From Bryoerythrophyllum caledonicum (Eukaryota > Streptophyta > Bryopsida > Pottiales > Pottiaceae), in contig OZ020514.1 of NCBI GenBank assembly GCA_963971425.1, positions 47,993,788-48,057,787 on the forward strand: 64,000 nt of DNA. The letters are read 5' to 3'. Both the position numbers and the translations under genes were made by a program. Below the pieces are notes generated by a model. The model saw only the letters and a list, made by a program, of their open reading frames with translations, was not told the origin of the DNA and searched no databases. Of this stretch, positions 23,801 through 34,784 are shown piece by piece; positions within the stretch are counted from its first letter, which is position 1; every line of letters starts with the position of its first letter.

Positions 23801-23889
23801 ACTCACCCGGTTCGAAAGGTGCAGGTCCGTCGGCCTCGCCATCTTCAGGGTTTGTAGTCTCGGGACTAGAAGAGAGCAATTCATCCATG
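20885..23889 (-). pseudogene. DUF7869-like protein, candidate transposase of the large element
   Basis: Exon A (23889 to about 22986) encodes an unrecognised N-terminal region, starting at an ATG two bases from a palindrome copy. Exon B (to 22667) carries WQDVCATAWYKIHGIAKS and HGNKDIKRPR. Exon C (from 22512, after TTGCAG) carries KCTLCD, IIHNKMDTAKTPIPRM and WPGDSN, then LQLDNSAKENKNQFLMAFLS and LLVGHTHEDIDAYFSHL, and a long C-terminal tail. These blocks are those I associate with the uncharacterised DUF7869 family. The acidic sites MDTAKT, QLDNS and HEDID could form a DDD/E-type active site, but this is not established. The intron 22666-22513 contains a palindrome. Frame changes near 22985 and 22050 and TAG stops at 22010 and 21443 (both compatible with former CAG) indicate decay. 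That it is the transposase is inferred from its position and conserved acids. Confidence 0.6.
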
Positions 23890-23891
23890 AT

Positions 23892-24213
23892 ATCGTAGGA
23901 TCCTACAATGGTATGGCCCGCTTGCAATACGTCCAGAAAACTTGATATGTACTACCCACACAAAATCAGTATGTAATGAGTGATGAAATCGATGCAGGTG
24001 TCTTGAGTACAAAGCATACAATGTTGTCTTATCGTAGGATCCTACGATCTACATTGGGAAGTTAGTGAATTGCTCCGCAATCTCTATCGTAGGATCCTAC
24101 GATCTACATTGGAAAGTTAGTGAATTACTCCGCAATCTCTATCGTAGAATCCTACGATATCCGGTGCGGATGTGCTGAAAGACACCGTGATATTTATCGT
24201 AGGATCCTACGAT
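23892..24213. promoter_or_regulatory. Cluster of five palindromes upstream of the DUF7869-like gene
   Basis: Copies at 23892, 24031, 24086, 24141 and 24196. The three from 24031 to 24141 are spaced exactly 55 bases apart with the intervening sequence also repeated (CTACATTGGGAAGTTAGTGA). The first lies directly before the putative ATG at 23889. The placement suggests an operator or promoter role, or a binding array for the element's own protein. Confidence 0.5.
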
Positions 24214-24318
24214 AACTGAAGAAGTCCGTCCGTTTAAATGTAGATTTGTCTACACACATTCACAAGAAAGAGTCGTCCGTACACACATACATCGGTGAAT
24301 TGACATCGTAAGAGTAGC
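24214..24318. other. Leader side of the spacer
   Basis: Short non-coding stretch between the palindrome cluster and the tandem duplication. It could hold the minus-strand gene's promoter; no TATA box is convincing. Confidence 0.3.
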
Positions 24319-24815
24319 GAAGGGAAGATCCACCCCTCACACGATGACAAATACTAATACAATGACCATACGAATTGAAGAATCGCCTCAATTCCATAAA
24401 ACAACAGGAAACGGATCAAAAGTAGAAGCAGCACCTACAGCTGCAACCGAAGAGATGACAAGATTGGCACCCTTTCCCACGTTGATGACCTTGAATGCAA
24501 TGCTGGAATCGCCAATCGCTCAACTCCACGCGCTCCACGCCATAGGCTGAACTCCTAAATTGCTATAGAAGGGAAGATCCACGCCTCACACGATGACAAA
24601 TACTAGTACAATGACCATACGAATTGAAGAATTGCCTCAATTCCATTAAACAGCAGGAAACGGATCAAAAGTAGAAGCAGCACCTACAGCTGCAAGCGAA
24701 CAGATGACGAGACTGGCACCCTTTCCCACGTTGATGACCTTGAATGCAATGCTGGAATCGCCAATCGCTCAACTCCACGCGCTCCACGCCATAGGCTGAA
24801 CTCCTAAACTGTGAT
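24319..24815. repeat. Tandem duplication of about 249 bp, two copies
   Basis: Both copies begin GAAGGGAAGATCCAC and end near GGCTGAACTCCTAAA, with few differences. A small plus-strand ORF (24344-24550) exists only in the first copy; the second has a stop (CATTAAACAG), so it is unlikely to be a gene. More diverged related sequence continues to about 25130. Confidence 0.8.
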
Positions 24816-25339
24816 AGAAGCCTCCGAAACCTAATAACCAAGGAGGTGTTCAGTTAAGGCGGAAATAAGGTCAGGGACGAAGGGGAGTAGACAATTCAGC
24901 AGAAACTGTAGTAAATCCAGAATCAACACCAGGTACAAGAGCGAGAGGAAAGTTGATAAAACCGGCTCCATTGACAGCTTGTTGACGTCCTCGACTGCGA
25001 TGCTGGAATGCGATGCGAACGTGTGACGACAGAAACCTCCGAATCAACATTTAGAGGTATTCAAGTAAAGAGGAAATGAGGTTACGGAGGAAGAGGGAGT
25101 AGGAAGTCAGGCGCTTGAGCAAGCCTTGGAATCAAGAAGTTTTTTCCCTCCATCGGGGGCACGGGACTTCAATCATTACAGAGAGTGGTATACGTGATTA
25201 TCGGAATATCAAATAACATAATCAATTACTATATAGAATACTGTTTACAGTGCCGACGATGAACAATCATGATCATCCACCTGTACTATGTGTAACATCC
25301 AACTACGTGTAATGATTACATTTAGGCATGCCGTCGGGT

Positions 25340-25610
25340 ACATGGCTTTCGTCCACGGCTTTCGTCCAGGGTTTGCATTCAAGGTTTACGTCCAGGGTTT
25401 ACAGTTTAGGATTTACGTTTGAGGACTAGGATTTAGGATTTAGGTATAGAATGAGGGTTTAGGTTAATCACAAACATCCGGGATTTAGGATCAGGATAAT
25501 ATTCTTTGACAAATTTAAACAAATAGAGAAAAATTAAGTTATAGGTTTAGGGTATAGGTTAGGGGTTGCATATAGGTTTAGGGTATAGGGTTTATGGTAA
25601 ATGACTTTGT
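25340..25610. repeat. Degenerate telomere-like GGTTTAGGGT motifs
   Basis: Irregular runs of GGATTTAGG, GGTTTAGGGTATAGG and similar. They resemble the block within the small Helitron at 18.4 kb but are more diverged and lie inside the large element. Confidence 0.55.
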
Positions 25611-25879
25611 CTTATTTATGTGATTTACATAATCTATGTTAATATGTTCAATGTGATATGATATATAAATTGTCTGTAAATAATTATGTATTACATACAT
25701 AATTGTATGTATATAAGTACGTATTAAATTTTGTATTTAACGTAAATGTCTCATTTATGTATTTTACATAATTAATGTAATAAAACGTATGTATACATAA
25801 TTGTATGTTGTATATATATAAAAATTGCCTAGTACATATTGTTTTATGCATATATGATTGTCTGAAATATATGTATATA

Positions 25880-26475
25880 TAAAAGTAGAAGTCATAAGTA
25901 GTAGTTAAAAGTTAAAAAGTTAAAAGTAGAGATTAAAAAGATGAAACTAGAAATTAAAAGTAGAAATTAAAAAGTTAAAAGTATAAATTAAAAAATTAAA
26001 AGTAGAAATCAAAAAAATTAAAGTTAAAAGGAGAAGGTAAAAAGTATAAATTAAAAAGTTAAATGTAGAAATTAACTAAAAGTTAAAAAGTTAGAGGTAA
26101 AGGAAGAAGGTAAAAAGTAGAAGGTGAAAATTGGAAATATATTGTCTATTTGTATGTACGTATATATGATGTATGTATGTATAAATGTATATAATGTATA
26201 TATATATAAAGAAAATGAATGAATGAATAGTTGTATGTTGCATATATATAAATATAAATATATATATTTAAAATATATATATACATATATATATATACAT
26301 ATATATATATACATATATATATAACGTATCAATCCATAATTATTGTATGGTGCATATATGTACAAAATGTATGTATGTATCATTGTATGTTGTATAAATA
26401 GATATAAATCGTATGGAGATATAATTGAATGTTGTGTATATATATATAACATCAATGTATGTATAGTTGTATGTT

Positions 26476-26509
<34 letters not shown>

Positions 26510-28750
26510 CATGTTTCCATATATAATTATTGTATGCAGAATATATGTACAAAATGTATGAATGTATAATTGTATGTTGTCTACATAGATACAAATCTTA
26601 TGGACATATAATTGTATGTTGCATATATATAAATAACATCTGGGTATGTCTAGTTGTATGTTGAATATATAAATAATTATATAAAATGTACCGATATATA
26701 ATTTTCGTATGTTGTATATATGTACAAAATGTATGTATGTATAATTGTATGTTGTAAAAATAGATATAAATCATATGGAGATATAATCGTATGTTGTATA
26801 TAAATAGATAACCTTTGTGTATGTATAGTTGTATGTTGGATATAAAAATAATTATATAAAATGTACCGATATATAATTCTTGGATGCAGAATATATGTAC
26901 AAAATGTATGTATGTATAATTGTATGTTGAATAAATAGATATGAATCGTATGGAGATATAATTGTATGTCGTGTATATGTATATAACATTTGTGTATGTA
27001 TTATATATGTTGGATAAATATATAATTATATAAAATGTACCGATATATAATTTTGGTATGTTGTATATATGAACAAAATGTATGTATGTATAATTATATG
27101 TTGTATAAATAGATATGAATCGTATGGAGATGTAATTATATGTTGCCTATAAATATATAACATCTTTGTATGTATACTTGTATGTTGGATATAAAAATAA
27201 TTATATAAAATGTACCGATATATAATTCTTGAATGTTGTATGTATGTTTCAAATGTATGAATGTATCATTGTATGTTGTATAAATAGATATGAATCGTAT
27301 GGAGATATAATTGTATGTTTATTTATGTAGATAATATCTGTGTATGTATAGTTGTATGTTGGATGTATATATGAATATATAGAATCATGTATCGATATAT
27401 AATTATTGTATTCAGTATATATGTACAAAATGTATGTTTGTATAATTGTATGTTATATAAATAGATGTAAATCGTATGGAGATATAATTGTATGTTGTTT
27501 ACATATGTATAACATCTGTGGTTTTTTGGCTACTTGATCCATAGTGTTTAGCCTCGGAAGGGGGGAAATACTTCTAGCTTACTAATTCCTCGTTGGTGGG
27601 CATGGTCTTAGTAGTGTCAAGTACAAGTTAGAAGTACAAGTCAAAAAGTTATAGTTGGAAGTTAAAGTTTAAAATTAAATTCAAAAGTTGAAGTTAAAAG
27701 TAGAAGTCATAAGTAGTAGTTAAAAGTTTAAAAGTTAAAAGTAGAAATTAAAAAGGTAAAACTAGAAATTAAAAGTAGAGATTATAAAGTTCAAAGTTGA
27801 AGGGAAAAAGTGAAAAGTAGAAATTGAGTAGAAGTCAAAAAGTCAAAGTTAAAAGTAGAAGATAAAAAGTAGAAGGTAAAAAGTTAGAAGCAGAAGTTAA
27901 AAACTTAAAAGTAGATATTAAAAAATTAAAAGTAGAAATTAACTAGAAGTTAAAAAGTTAAAGTAAAGGTAAAAAATAGACGGTAAAAATTAAAAAATAG
28001 AAATTAGGTAGAACTTAAAAAGTTAAAGTAAAGGTAAAAAATATACGGTAAAAAGAAAAAAGTAGAAATTAGGTAGAACTTAAAAAGTTAAAGTAAAGGT
28101 AAAAAGTAGAAGTTAAAAAGAATAAAATAGAAATTAGGTAGAACTTAAAAAGTTAAAGTAAAGGTGAAAAGTAGAAGTTAAAAAGAATAAAATAGAAATT
28201 AGGTAGAACTTAAAAAGTTAAAGTAAAGGTAAAAAGTAGAAGGTAAAAAGAAAAAAGTAGAAATTTAATAGAATTTAAAAAGTTGAAGTATAGGTAAAAA
28301 GTGGAAGGTAAAAAGAAAATAGTAGAAATTAGGTAGAACTTAAAAAGTTAAAGTAAAGGTAAAAAGTAGACGGTAAAAAGAGAAAAGTAGAAATTAGGTA
28401 GAATTAAAAAAGTTGAAGTAAAGGTAAAAAGTAGAAGGTAAAAAGAAAAAAGTAGAAATTAGGTAGAACTTAAAAAGTTAAAGTAAAGGTAAAAAATTGA
28501 AGGTAAAAAAAAAGTAGAAATTAGGTAGAAGTTAAAAAGTTAAAGTAGAAGGTAAAAAGTAGGACGTAAAAAGTTAAAAGTTGAAATTACCTAGAAGTTA
28601 AAATGTTGAACTTAAAAGTAGAAGGTAAAAAGTAGAAGGTTAAAAGTTAAAAAATAGAAATGAAAATTTAAAAAGTAGAAATTTAGTAGTAGGTAAAAAG
28701 TTAAAGTGAAAAGTAGAAGGTCAAAAGTTGAAGGTACAAATTAAAGTGAG
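25880..28750. repeat. Minisatellite spacer between the divergent gene blocks
   Basis: Three sub-blocks. 25890-26120 and 27620-28750 are purine-rich arrays of AAAAGTTAAAAGTAGAAG; in the second the unit is about 60 bp and includes AAATTAGGTAGAACTTAAAA. 26150-27530 is an AT-rich array with a unit of about 176 bp containing GTATGTTGTATAAATAGAT and CGTATGGAGATATAATTG, at least six copies. The ORFs here are repeat translations. The region separates the two transcription units of the large element. Confidence 0.85.
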
Positions 28751-29570
28751 AAGTGAGATGTTACTTGAATAATTTGTGAATATCACTAGTATTATACGTA
28801 TTAATTAATGATGTACTTAATGGACGGCTGAAATCTAACATGCCACCCGAGTCGAGAAATCCTACGATCGAGACCGAGCTCAAGACGTCGCGTTCAGTCA
28901 TAAGTACATGAATCATTTCGTCACGCACCTCTGCCATCGTGGAGGCGCGATTGTTTTTTCCATCATTTCGTACTTTCTCCTCTCTCGACTCCCACGCTCT
29001 CACCTCCCTCACTTTCTTTTCGCACAGCTTTTCCTCTCTTTTGTGTTTTGTGTAGTTTTTTTTCACGCTTCTTCTACAAAGGTCTGTCTGTGTGGTGTGA
29101 AGTGTAGTCGTGAGGTTTGTTTGTGTGAGTGAGCGTGAGCGCTAGGGAGAGTTTGTGTGAGGTCGCATTGTTTATGTGAGTTCGTGTTCATTGTGTTACT
29201 GTGCATTTTGTGTTCATGTGTGAGGGTTTTAGGTGACAAATGTTTGTTGGTGTTTTAGGCGCGTTTGTGTGCCACATTTTTTTAGACACTATTTGTACTG
29301 GTTGTGTGATTGGAGTGAGCGTGAGTGACTGTATGTGTCTTCTTGTGTGAGGATTTTAGGTGATTTTTGTTTGTGAGTGTTTTAGGTGGGTGTTAGGTGA
29401 GTTTGCATATTTAAGCGAGGTCAGGTGGACGTGACTCCTGCCTTAGAAGACGAGCGGACGCGTGTATCTTTAACTGACGACGATTGGAGCTGGAAAATTG
29501 AGGAAGCAAGTGCAGTCCAGTCCTCTCCAAGTGAATTGCTGCATATTGTAAGCAGAGGATCACAACGATC
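28751..29570 (+). promoter_or_regulatory. Probable 5' region of the ParB-like gene
   Basis: Unique sequence between the minisatellites and the first ATG at 29571. It contains a palindrome half site at 28858, a strongly pyrimidine-rich stretch (about 28975-29035) and a GT-rich stretch (29080-29400), as often seen in plant 5' leaders. I see no certain TATA box. The small ORFs are not supported. Confidence 0.4.
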
Positions 29571-29605
29571 ATGGCCGGCATGGACGATCCTGAGTGGAAT
29601 TTCAC

Positions 29606-30689
29606 GTGAGTACCATAAATCCATTGATTTTGTATGTATGTATGGCTTGTAGTCACGTTATACAATCAGCAAGATATTATTCATATCTAATATTAGAAAC
29701 CAAATCGATGTTGTTCGCTTGATATATCGTATGGGAATCAGTTTGCTCTAGGGTTCTTGCTAACGTTAGTCAAGTGAATAGGGTTTTATGGTTAATATCA
29801 CCTGATGTTCTGAAGTTCATATTACAGTCTTGTTTGTATTGCAAGTTCATATCGTAGGATCCTACAATATCAGCACTGGAGAGGTCAATTAGATTTGTGG
29901 GTTGCTAAGGTTAGTATCGTCCGAAACTCGCAAGTTTATATTACAATCCATCGCACTTTGGAAGTTCATATCGTAGGATCATACGATATCAGCCAAATGG
30001 TCAGTCAGGTTTCTGGGTTTTGAGGTAAATATCACCAAAGTTGTATGTTACATATTACAAACCTGCTCTCTTTGCAAGTTCATATCGTAGGATCCTACGA
30101 TATCAGCCGAAAAGGTCAACTAAATTTAGGGTATGATAAGGTTACTGGGTCCGAAGTAGTTTAGTTCATTTTCCAATCATGCTCTGTTTGCAAGTTCATA
30201 TCGTAGGCTCCTACGTTAGCAGCCGGAAGACGTTGTTATTTCTGGTATCATAAGATGATATCGTCGTTTGCTATTGTAGGATCCTACGATGGTGTGGCAG
30301 GCCACGCCATCGTCGAATCCTTCATTATATCCCTCTGCAAACTGAATAATCCATCGTAGGATCCTACGATGACACCTTCATCACAAATGATTTTTATAGC
30401 AGGGTGATCAGAAATGTGCAAGGTTTGATCAGAGATCGTAGGATCCTACGATGGCAATGGGCACTAAGATCCGGGACTAGAGATCTTAGCATCCTACAAT
30501 ATCAAAAGGCACGAAATGTGCATCGTGCCTTTTGATATTGTAGGATGCTAAGATCTCTAGTCGCGGATCTTAGTGCCCATTGCCATCGTAGGATCCTACG
30601 ATCTCTGATCTTGGATCTAAGTCATTAACCTGCGCACTAGTACGGAGGCAATCTGTTGCAATTCCTAATTCTTTGTCTTTACTGTGTAG
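29606..30689 (+). other. Intron 1 of the ParB-like gene, with a palindrome array
   Basis: The donor GTGAGT follows codon bases AC and the acceptor TGTGTAG precedes G, restoring the frame. Inside, four units of about 117 bp (29851-30217) each carry GCAAGTTCATATCGTAGG with a palindrome, followed by palindromes at 30273, 30353, 30435 and 30585. This is the densest site cluster in the element. Confidence 0.65.
30427..30610. repeat. Near-perfect inverted repeat with arms of about 88 bp
   Basis: It runs from GATCAGAGATCG to CGATCTCTGATC, centred near 30518, with a tiny loop (AATGTGCA) and about one mismatch. A perfect 18-bp palindrome lies near each outer end (30435, 30585) and a half site near the middle of each arm. 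It could fold as a large hairpin or cruciform. Confidence 0.9.
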
Positions 30690-33600
30690 GGAAAATTTTA
30701 AGGAGGTGGATGAAGTCGATGAGGACTGGCGTCCAGTTAACCTGATCGACTGCATTTTGCTTGCAATTTGTGAGGTGAATCGACCTCTCCATACACACGC
30801 CTAGGTGTTGCAATATTATGTGGCAGAGAACGTCATCGAATGGGGTCTACAATGGACTATCGCACCATTGAACGAAGCTCTGGTTGCGCCCATAATGTGC
30901 CTGACGAATCCAGCAGCCATTGTAGGGGAGTTGTTCACATGTTCAATAAAGAACCTGGAGGTTCTTGACATTGCGCTTGCTGGTGCGAACATGATGATCG
31001 TAGTGATCGAGGAGGACGTTCTTAGTGTTGGCTATAAGCGGGTGTATGCACTGATTGTGAAGACGGAGTCGTTAGCCCCGAGACTGAACGAATCTGTGAA
31101 AGACTACGGCATGACAGTTCTTTCGCAGAACATGAAGCCAGACAGAATCGTCAGCGGCTGGAAGGAGCTGAAGAGTCACCGGGACCGCTACAACAGAGAC
31201 TTGGTCAAGCCCGTAGCGCCTTCTCCATCGGGGAAGAAGAAGAGGAGCAGTTCCGCGTTGGCGAAGACAGATACACGGAAGAATACGAAGAAGACTCGAG
31301 GTAACAAGGAGGACCAGATGACATTGGAGGAAGCCATTGCATTAACGAGCAAGAAGGTGTACTCGGCGAGCCCGGAGTCTATCCTAAGAGTGAAGCAACA
31401 GTACGAGGCAAATTTTCGTGACCCGCACGTCTTCGGGACAAAGCCAACCAAGATTTCGGGATCGTTGAAGGAGGACCTTTTTGTCGACATCAACCGCCTC
31501 CATCGCGCACCGCCTGGGACTGTTGTTTATCGATCCCTCGTAAGGGTTCGGGTCCTAGAGCTCCTTCAACAGTTGAGAACAAACCCCTTCCAGCTTGCGC
31601 TGCAGCATATCTACGTCATGCTGGTGATGGGCCAATACCGTGTGAGGGATGAAGATTACGAGGACATTCCTCATAACATGTACAGGTATTTCGAGCAGAA
31701 GCCGACGTGGGCTGACATCACGAATGACACGCACTATGTCATCATTGGAGGGCAACATAGTGTTGCTGCGCACGTGATCTTGATCGGCGAAGGGGGATTG
31801 AGTGACGAGGCGAAGGAAGATGCGACTAAATTCCAAGTAACAATTCTCTGGGAGGATCCAAAGAAGAAGTGGGAGATGATGCAGCTGTACTCCAGAGTAC
31901 TTAACCAAGACCTTGCTGGATCCAGGGCAGAGAGAAATTACATTCGGTGCTGTAAGATTGCTCGGAAGACTTGGGTTGAAATGGTATGTCCTGAGAAAGC
32001 AAGGAAAGGGCAGCCAAAACATGCAAACTTTGTTGTGAGTATTCTATTCCTTCCGCATTTACCATTATGCACTATCGTAGGATCCTACGATAGTAGATAG
32101 TTCTTTTATTGTGTGACTGTCTTGTAGGATCCTACGATGAAGTTAACATTGTTGGCACTTATTGTACAGTTATTTCAGTCGAAACTCTCGACAATCATGC
32201 CCAGGAAGAAGGCAAAGGATGACGCGGCGACGAGTATTTTTAAATACCCTCTGCTCTTCGTTCCAGAGGATATCTTCGTCATGTGGGAGACGATTGAGTA
32301 GCGATGGATGAGCGGATTGCTCCCTGATCCATGGAATAGGACGTCAAGCTTGGTCGGCCTTGAAGACGAAGACATGGAGCAAGATATCACCGGGACATCG
32401 CAGCACGAACGAGTGAAGCAGCGTCATATGACCTCCAGATCATTAATGCCAAATGATTTACAGCCCTTGTATTTTCTCTGGGACAGTGACAATAGGGTCA
32501 TCGCAAGGAAGGTCATTGACAAGGAAATCTCCGTGAAACTGACGAAGGCGTCGAAGATTCCTGCCACGGTGACTTCGCTTGAATTTGCGTGCAAGCAACA
32601 GAAGAGGAAGAGAATTCTAAAGAACGAATTCATGCATGTCATGTGTAATGCGCCGCTGAGATCTAAGAAGCTGAAGGGACTCCCCTACACTGAGGCCGAG
32701 TGGGATGAAGCAGTAGCAAAATACAAGATTACGGACGACGTTGTGGAGACGTGGTTTCATATGGTGAACAAGGATCCTGGCGGCGAGAAGTTCTTTCTAT
32801 GTCGCGAGCAACTGAACGCATCTTCTAAGGACGAAGATCGGATCGAAATCCTAGACACGCTATTCAAGCACCAGAAGACGGTCTCCGAGGGTAGCGCTCA
32901 GGAACTGGAATTTGGCTCATCTTCCGCGACAGACTTCGAGAAGCAGTACAAGGTAATGTACATGAACAGGGGGAAGGGCAACCTGAAGAAGACTATTGAT
33001 CTGGAAGGCGACACTATGAACTCCTGGATGAAGGCCGACTCACAGGTGGTTATTGTCTACTGCTTTGTCAATCGGAAGGACAAAGGTATTGCAGACTACT
33101 CCACTACAGAGCATTTGAATCGAACGATGCAAGCTATGGAGTATAGAGATAGTAGCCAGTTCAGACGGGCCCAATACCCGGGAGTGTTCATTACCAACCG
33201 GGAGGGCATGGTGGACGTTGCGAATATCGTATTCGAGAGAGGGTCTGTGATTAAGCAGCAGTGACCTTGGCACGTCCTTCCGACATTATATATGACGTTG
33301 GGCATCGAGTGCTTTACGCAGCTGCCATCTCCGGAGGCTACGTGTCCACTGTATTTCAACTTCATGTTCGGGAACGAGGCGAAACATGATTTAAAAGCTT
33401 GCTTCACCAACGCCTTCGGCAACGATATGCCGTTTACTAGTGTGGTTAATGTAGCAGACTTTCTTAATGCTTCCCGTCAGTGGGACCAGCCTACTTATGC
33501 GAATTTCAATCTTGACGCGGTCTCCTCGATTTTGGCTACATTGGGAGCCCCCAAATACGTCCTGATCAACGTCGGCAGCGGTCCAAGCATCACCTGGATT

Positions 33601-34784
33601 GGTCGGGTAAGTCTATTGTAGGATTCTACGATCATTGAACTTCATCTCTTTGTAGTGCACTGCCTCATTCATACCTTGTACTTAAAGAATGTCTTCTGCA
33701 GACAGAAGGAGCACAAGTCTTAGAAGTTGTTTACTCCAAGAGCGAGGTGAAGAAAGCTCTGGAGACTTCCAGCAAGATCTATGACACCAGTCGAGCGCTG
33801 GCTTTGGCACTACCCGAGCAAGAACCTTCGACATCCCGGAAGAAGCAGCAGAAGGGGAAGGAAAGGCAGTTGGATTCGTCGAGCGATGACACGACGGAGG
33901 ATGAAGTTGTAGAGCTTGACAGCTCTGACTTGGATGACAACGATGACGAGGACAATGGTAGTGGCGACGAGGAGGAAGGGGATGGTGATGGGGGAGGTCA
34001 TCAGGGGAGGGGAGACATTGCGGCGGAGGACGAGGACGCGAATTCTAGTGGAGATGCTTCTCCTCCTCAGGAAACGCCTTCTGAGGAAGATGTTCCTCCT
34101 CCTAGGGCGACAAGGAGTACCGCGAGGCCTAAGCAACGGGTCCAACGGTTGAAAACGTGCACCATGCCTCTGACTAGGTTGACAAGTGGGAAAGCGTCCA
34201 AGCAAGAAAGCTCAGACCGAGAAGGGGATGAAGGAGTCTGCCGCCAAGGAAGTGTCCAAGGGAGCTCGGCCTTCTAAGCGGAAGTTAGAATCCGTTGCCA
34301 AGCAAGTGTCCAAGGAAGCTCGGCCTCCTAAGTGGAAGCTGGAGTCCGTCCCCAAGCAAGCAAACAAAGAAGATCAGGCTAGTAAGCTGGAGGCCACTGC
34401 TAAGCAAGCAGTCAAGGATGCCCACACGAGTAAGCCGAAGAAGGATTTGTTTGGCCGGAGCCAAGTATGACCTAGAGGCTTTCTCCGAACTCTGTTACCA
34501 GGCACATTTTTGGATTGGCCGTTTTAGAACTTTTGTTACCAGACAGATTTGTAAATAATTGTACCATGGGCTTGTGACCTGTTATTCAATGCATAATATA
34601 TTTTTCTAGTATTCTTCATTTCCACAATGAGTGTTATAGAATTTCACAACATTGTAATCGAACTTTCCTCCAGGTATCGTAGGATCCTACAAGGGTCTTC
34701 GGATTGTAAGAACCTGCGAACTCTTCCATTCTCTTTGATGTTTAATATCCTCTATATTCCATTGTTTCGTGGACGCAGTTGACA

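Larger units (their letters stand above)
29571..34470 (+). pseudogene. Large spliced gene with ParB-like segment
   Basis: Exons fit in phase: 29571-29605 (MAGMDDPEWNF...), 30690-32034, 32170 or 32179-33606, and 33702 onward. Introns begin GTGAGT, GTGAGT and GTAAGT and end TAG, CAG and CAG. Exon 2 includes a lysine/serine-rich linker and a segment with VDINRLHRAPPG, NPFQLALQHIYV and YVIIGGQHSVAAHVIL, then FQVTILWED. This order resembles the ParB N-terminal (ParB/Srx) fold with its G-x-R/H-R-x-x-A box, with moderate confidence. Exon 3 ends with LGAPKYVLINVGSGPS, like a methyltransferase motif I (weak). Exon 4 is a long acidic region, then after a frame change near 34186 a basic tandem repeat (AKQVSKEARPPKWKLES-like). 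In-frame stops at 30802, 32299 (TAG) and 33262 (TGA) all fit C-to-T changes. The full product would be about 1,200 residues. All three introns carry palindromes. Confidence 0.6.

Noticed and set aside
24344-24550. 68-codon plus-strand ORF in the duplicated block
   Set aside because: The second copy of the duplication has a stop in the same frame, so coding is not conserved.
26072-26594. Tyr/Ile-rich ORFs of 72-146 codons
   Set aside because: They are translations of the AT-rich minisatellite.
33810-34205. 131-codon Arg-rich minus-strand ORF
   Set aside because: Shadow of the acidic exon 4 of the ParB-like gene on the plus strand.
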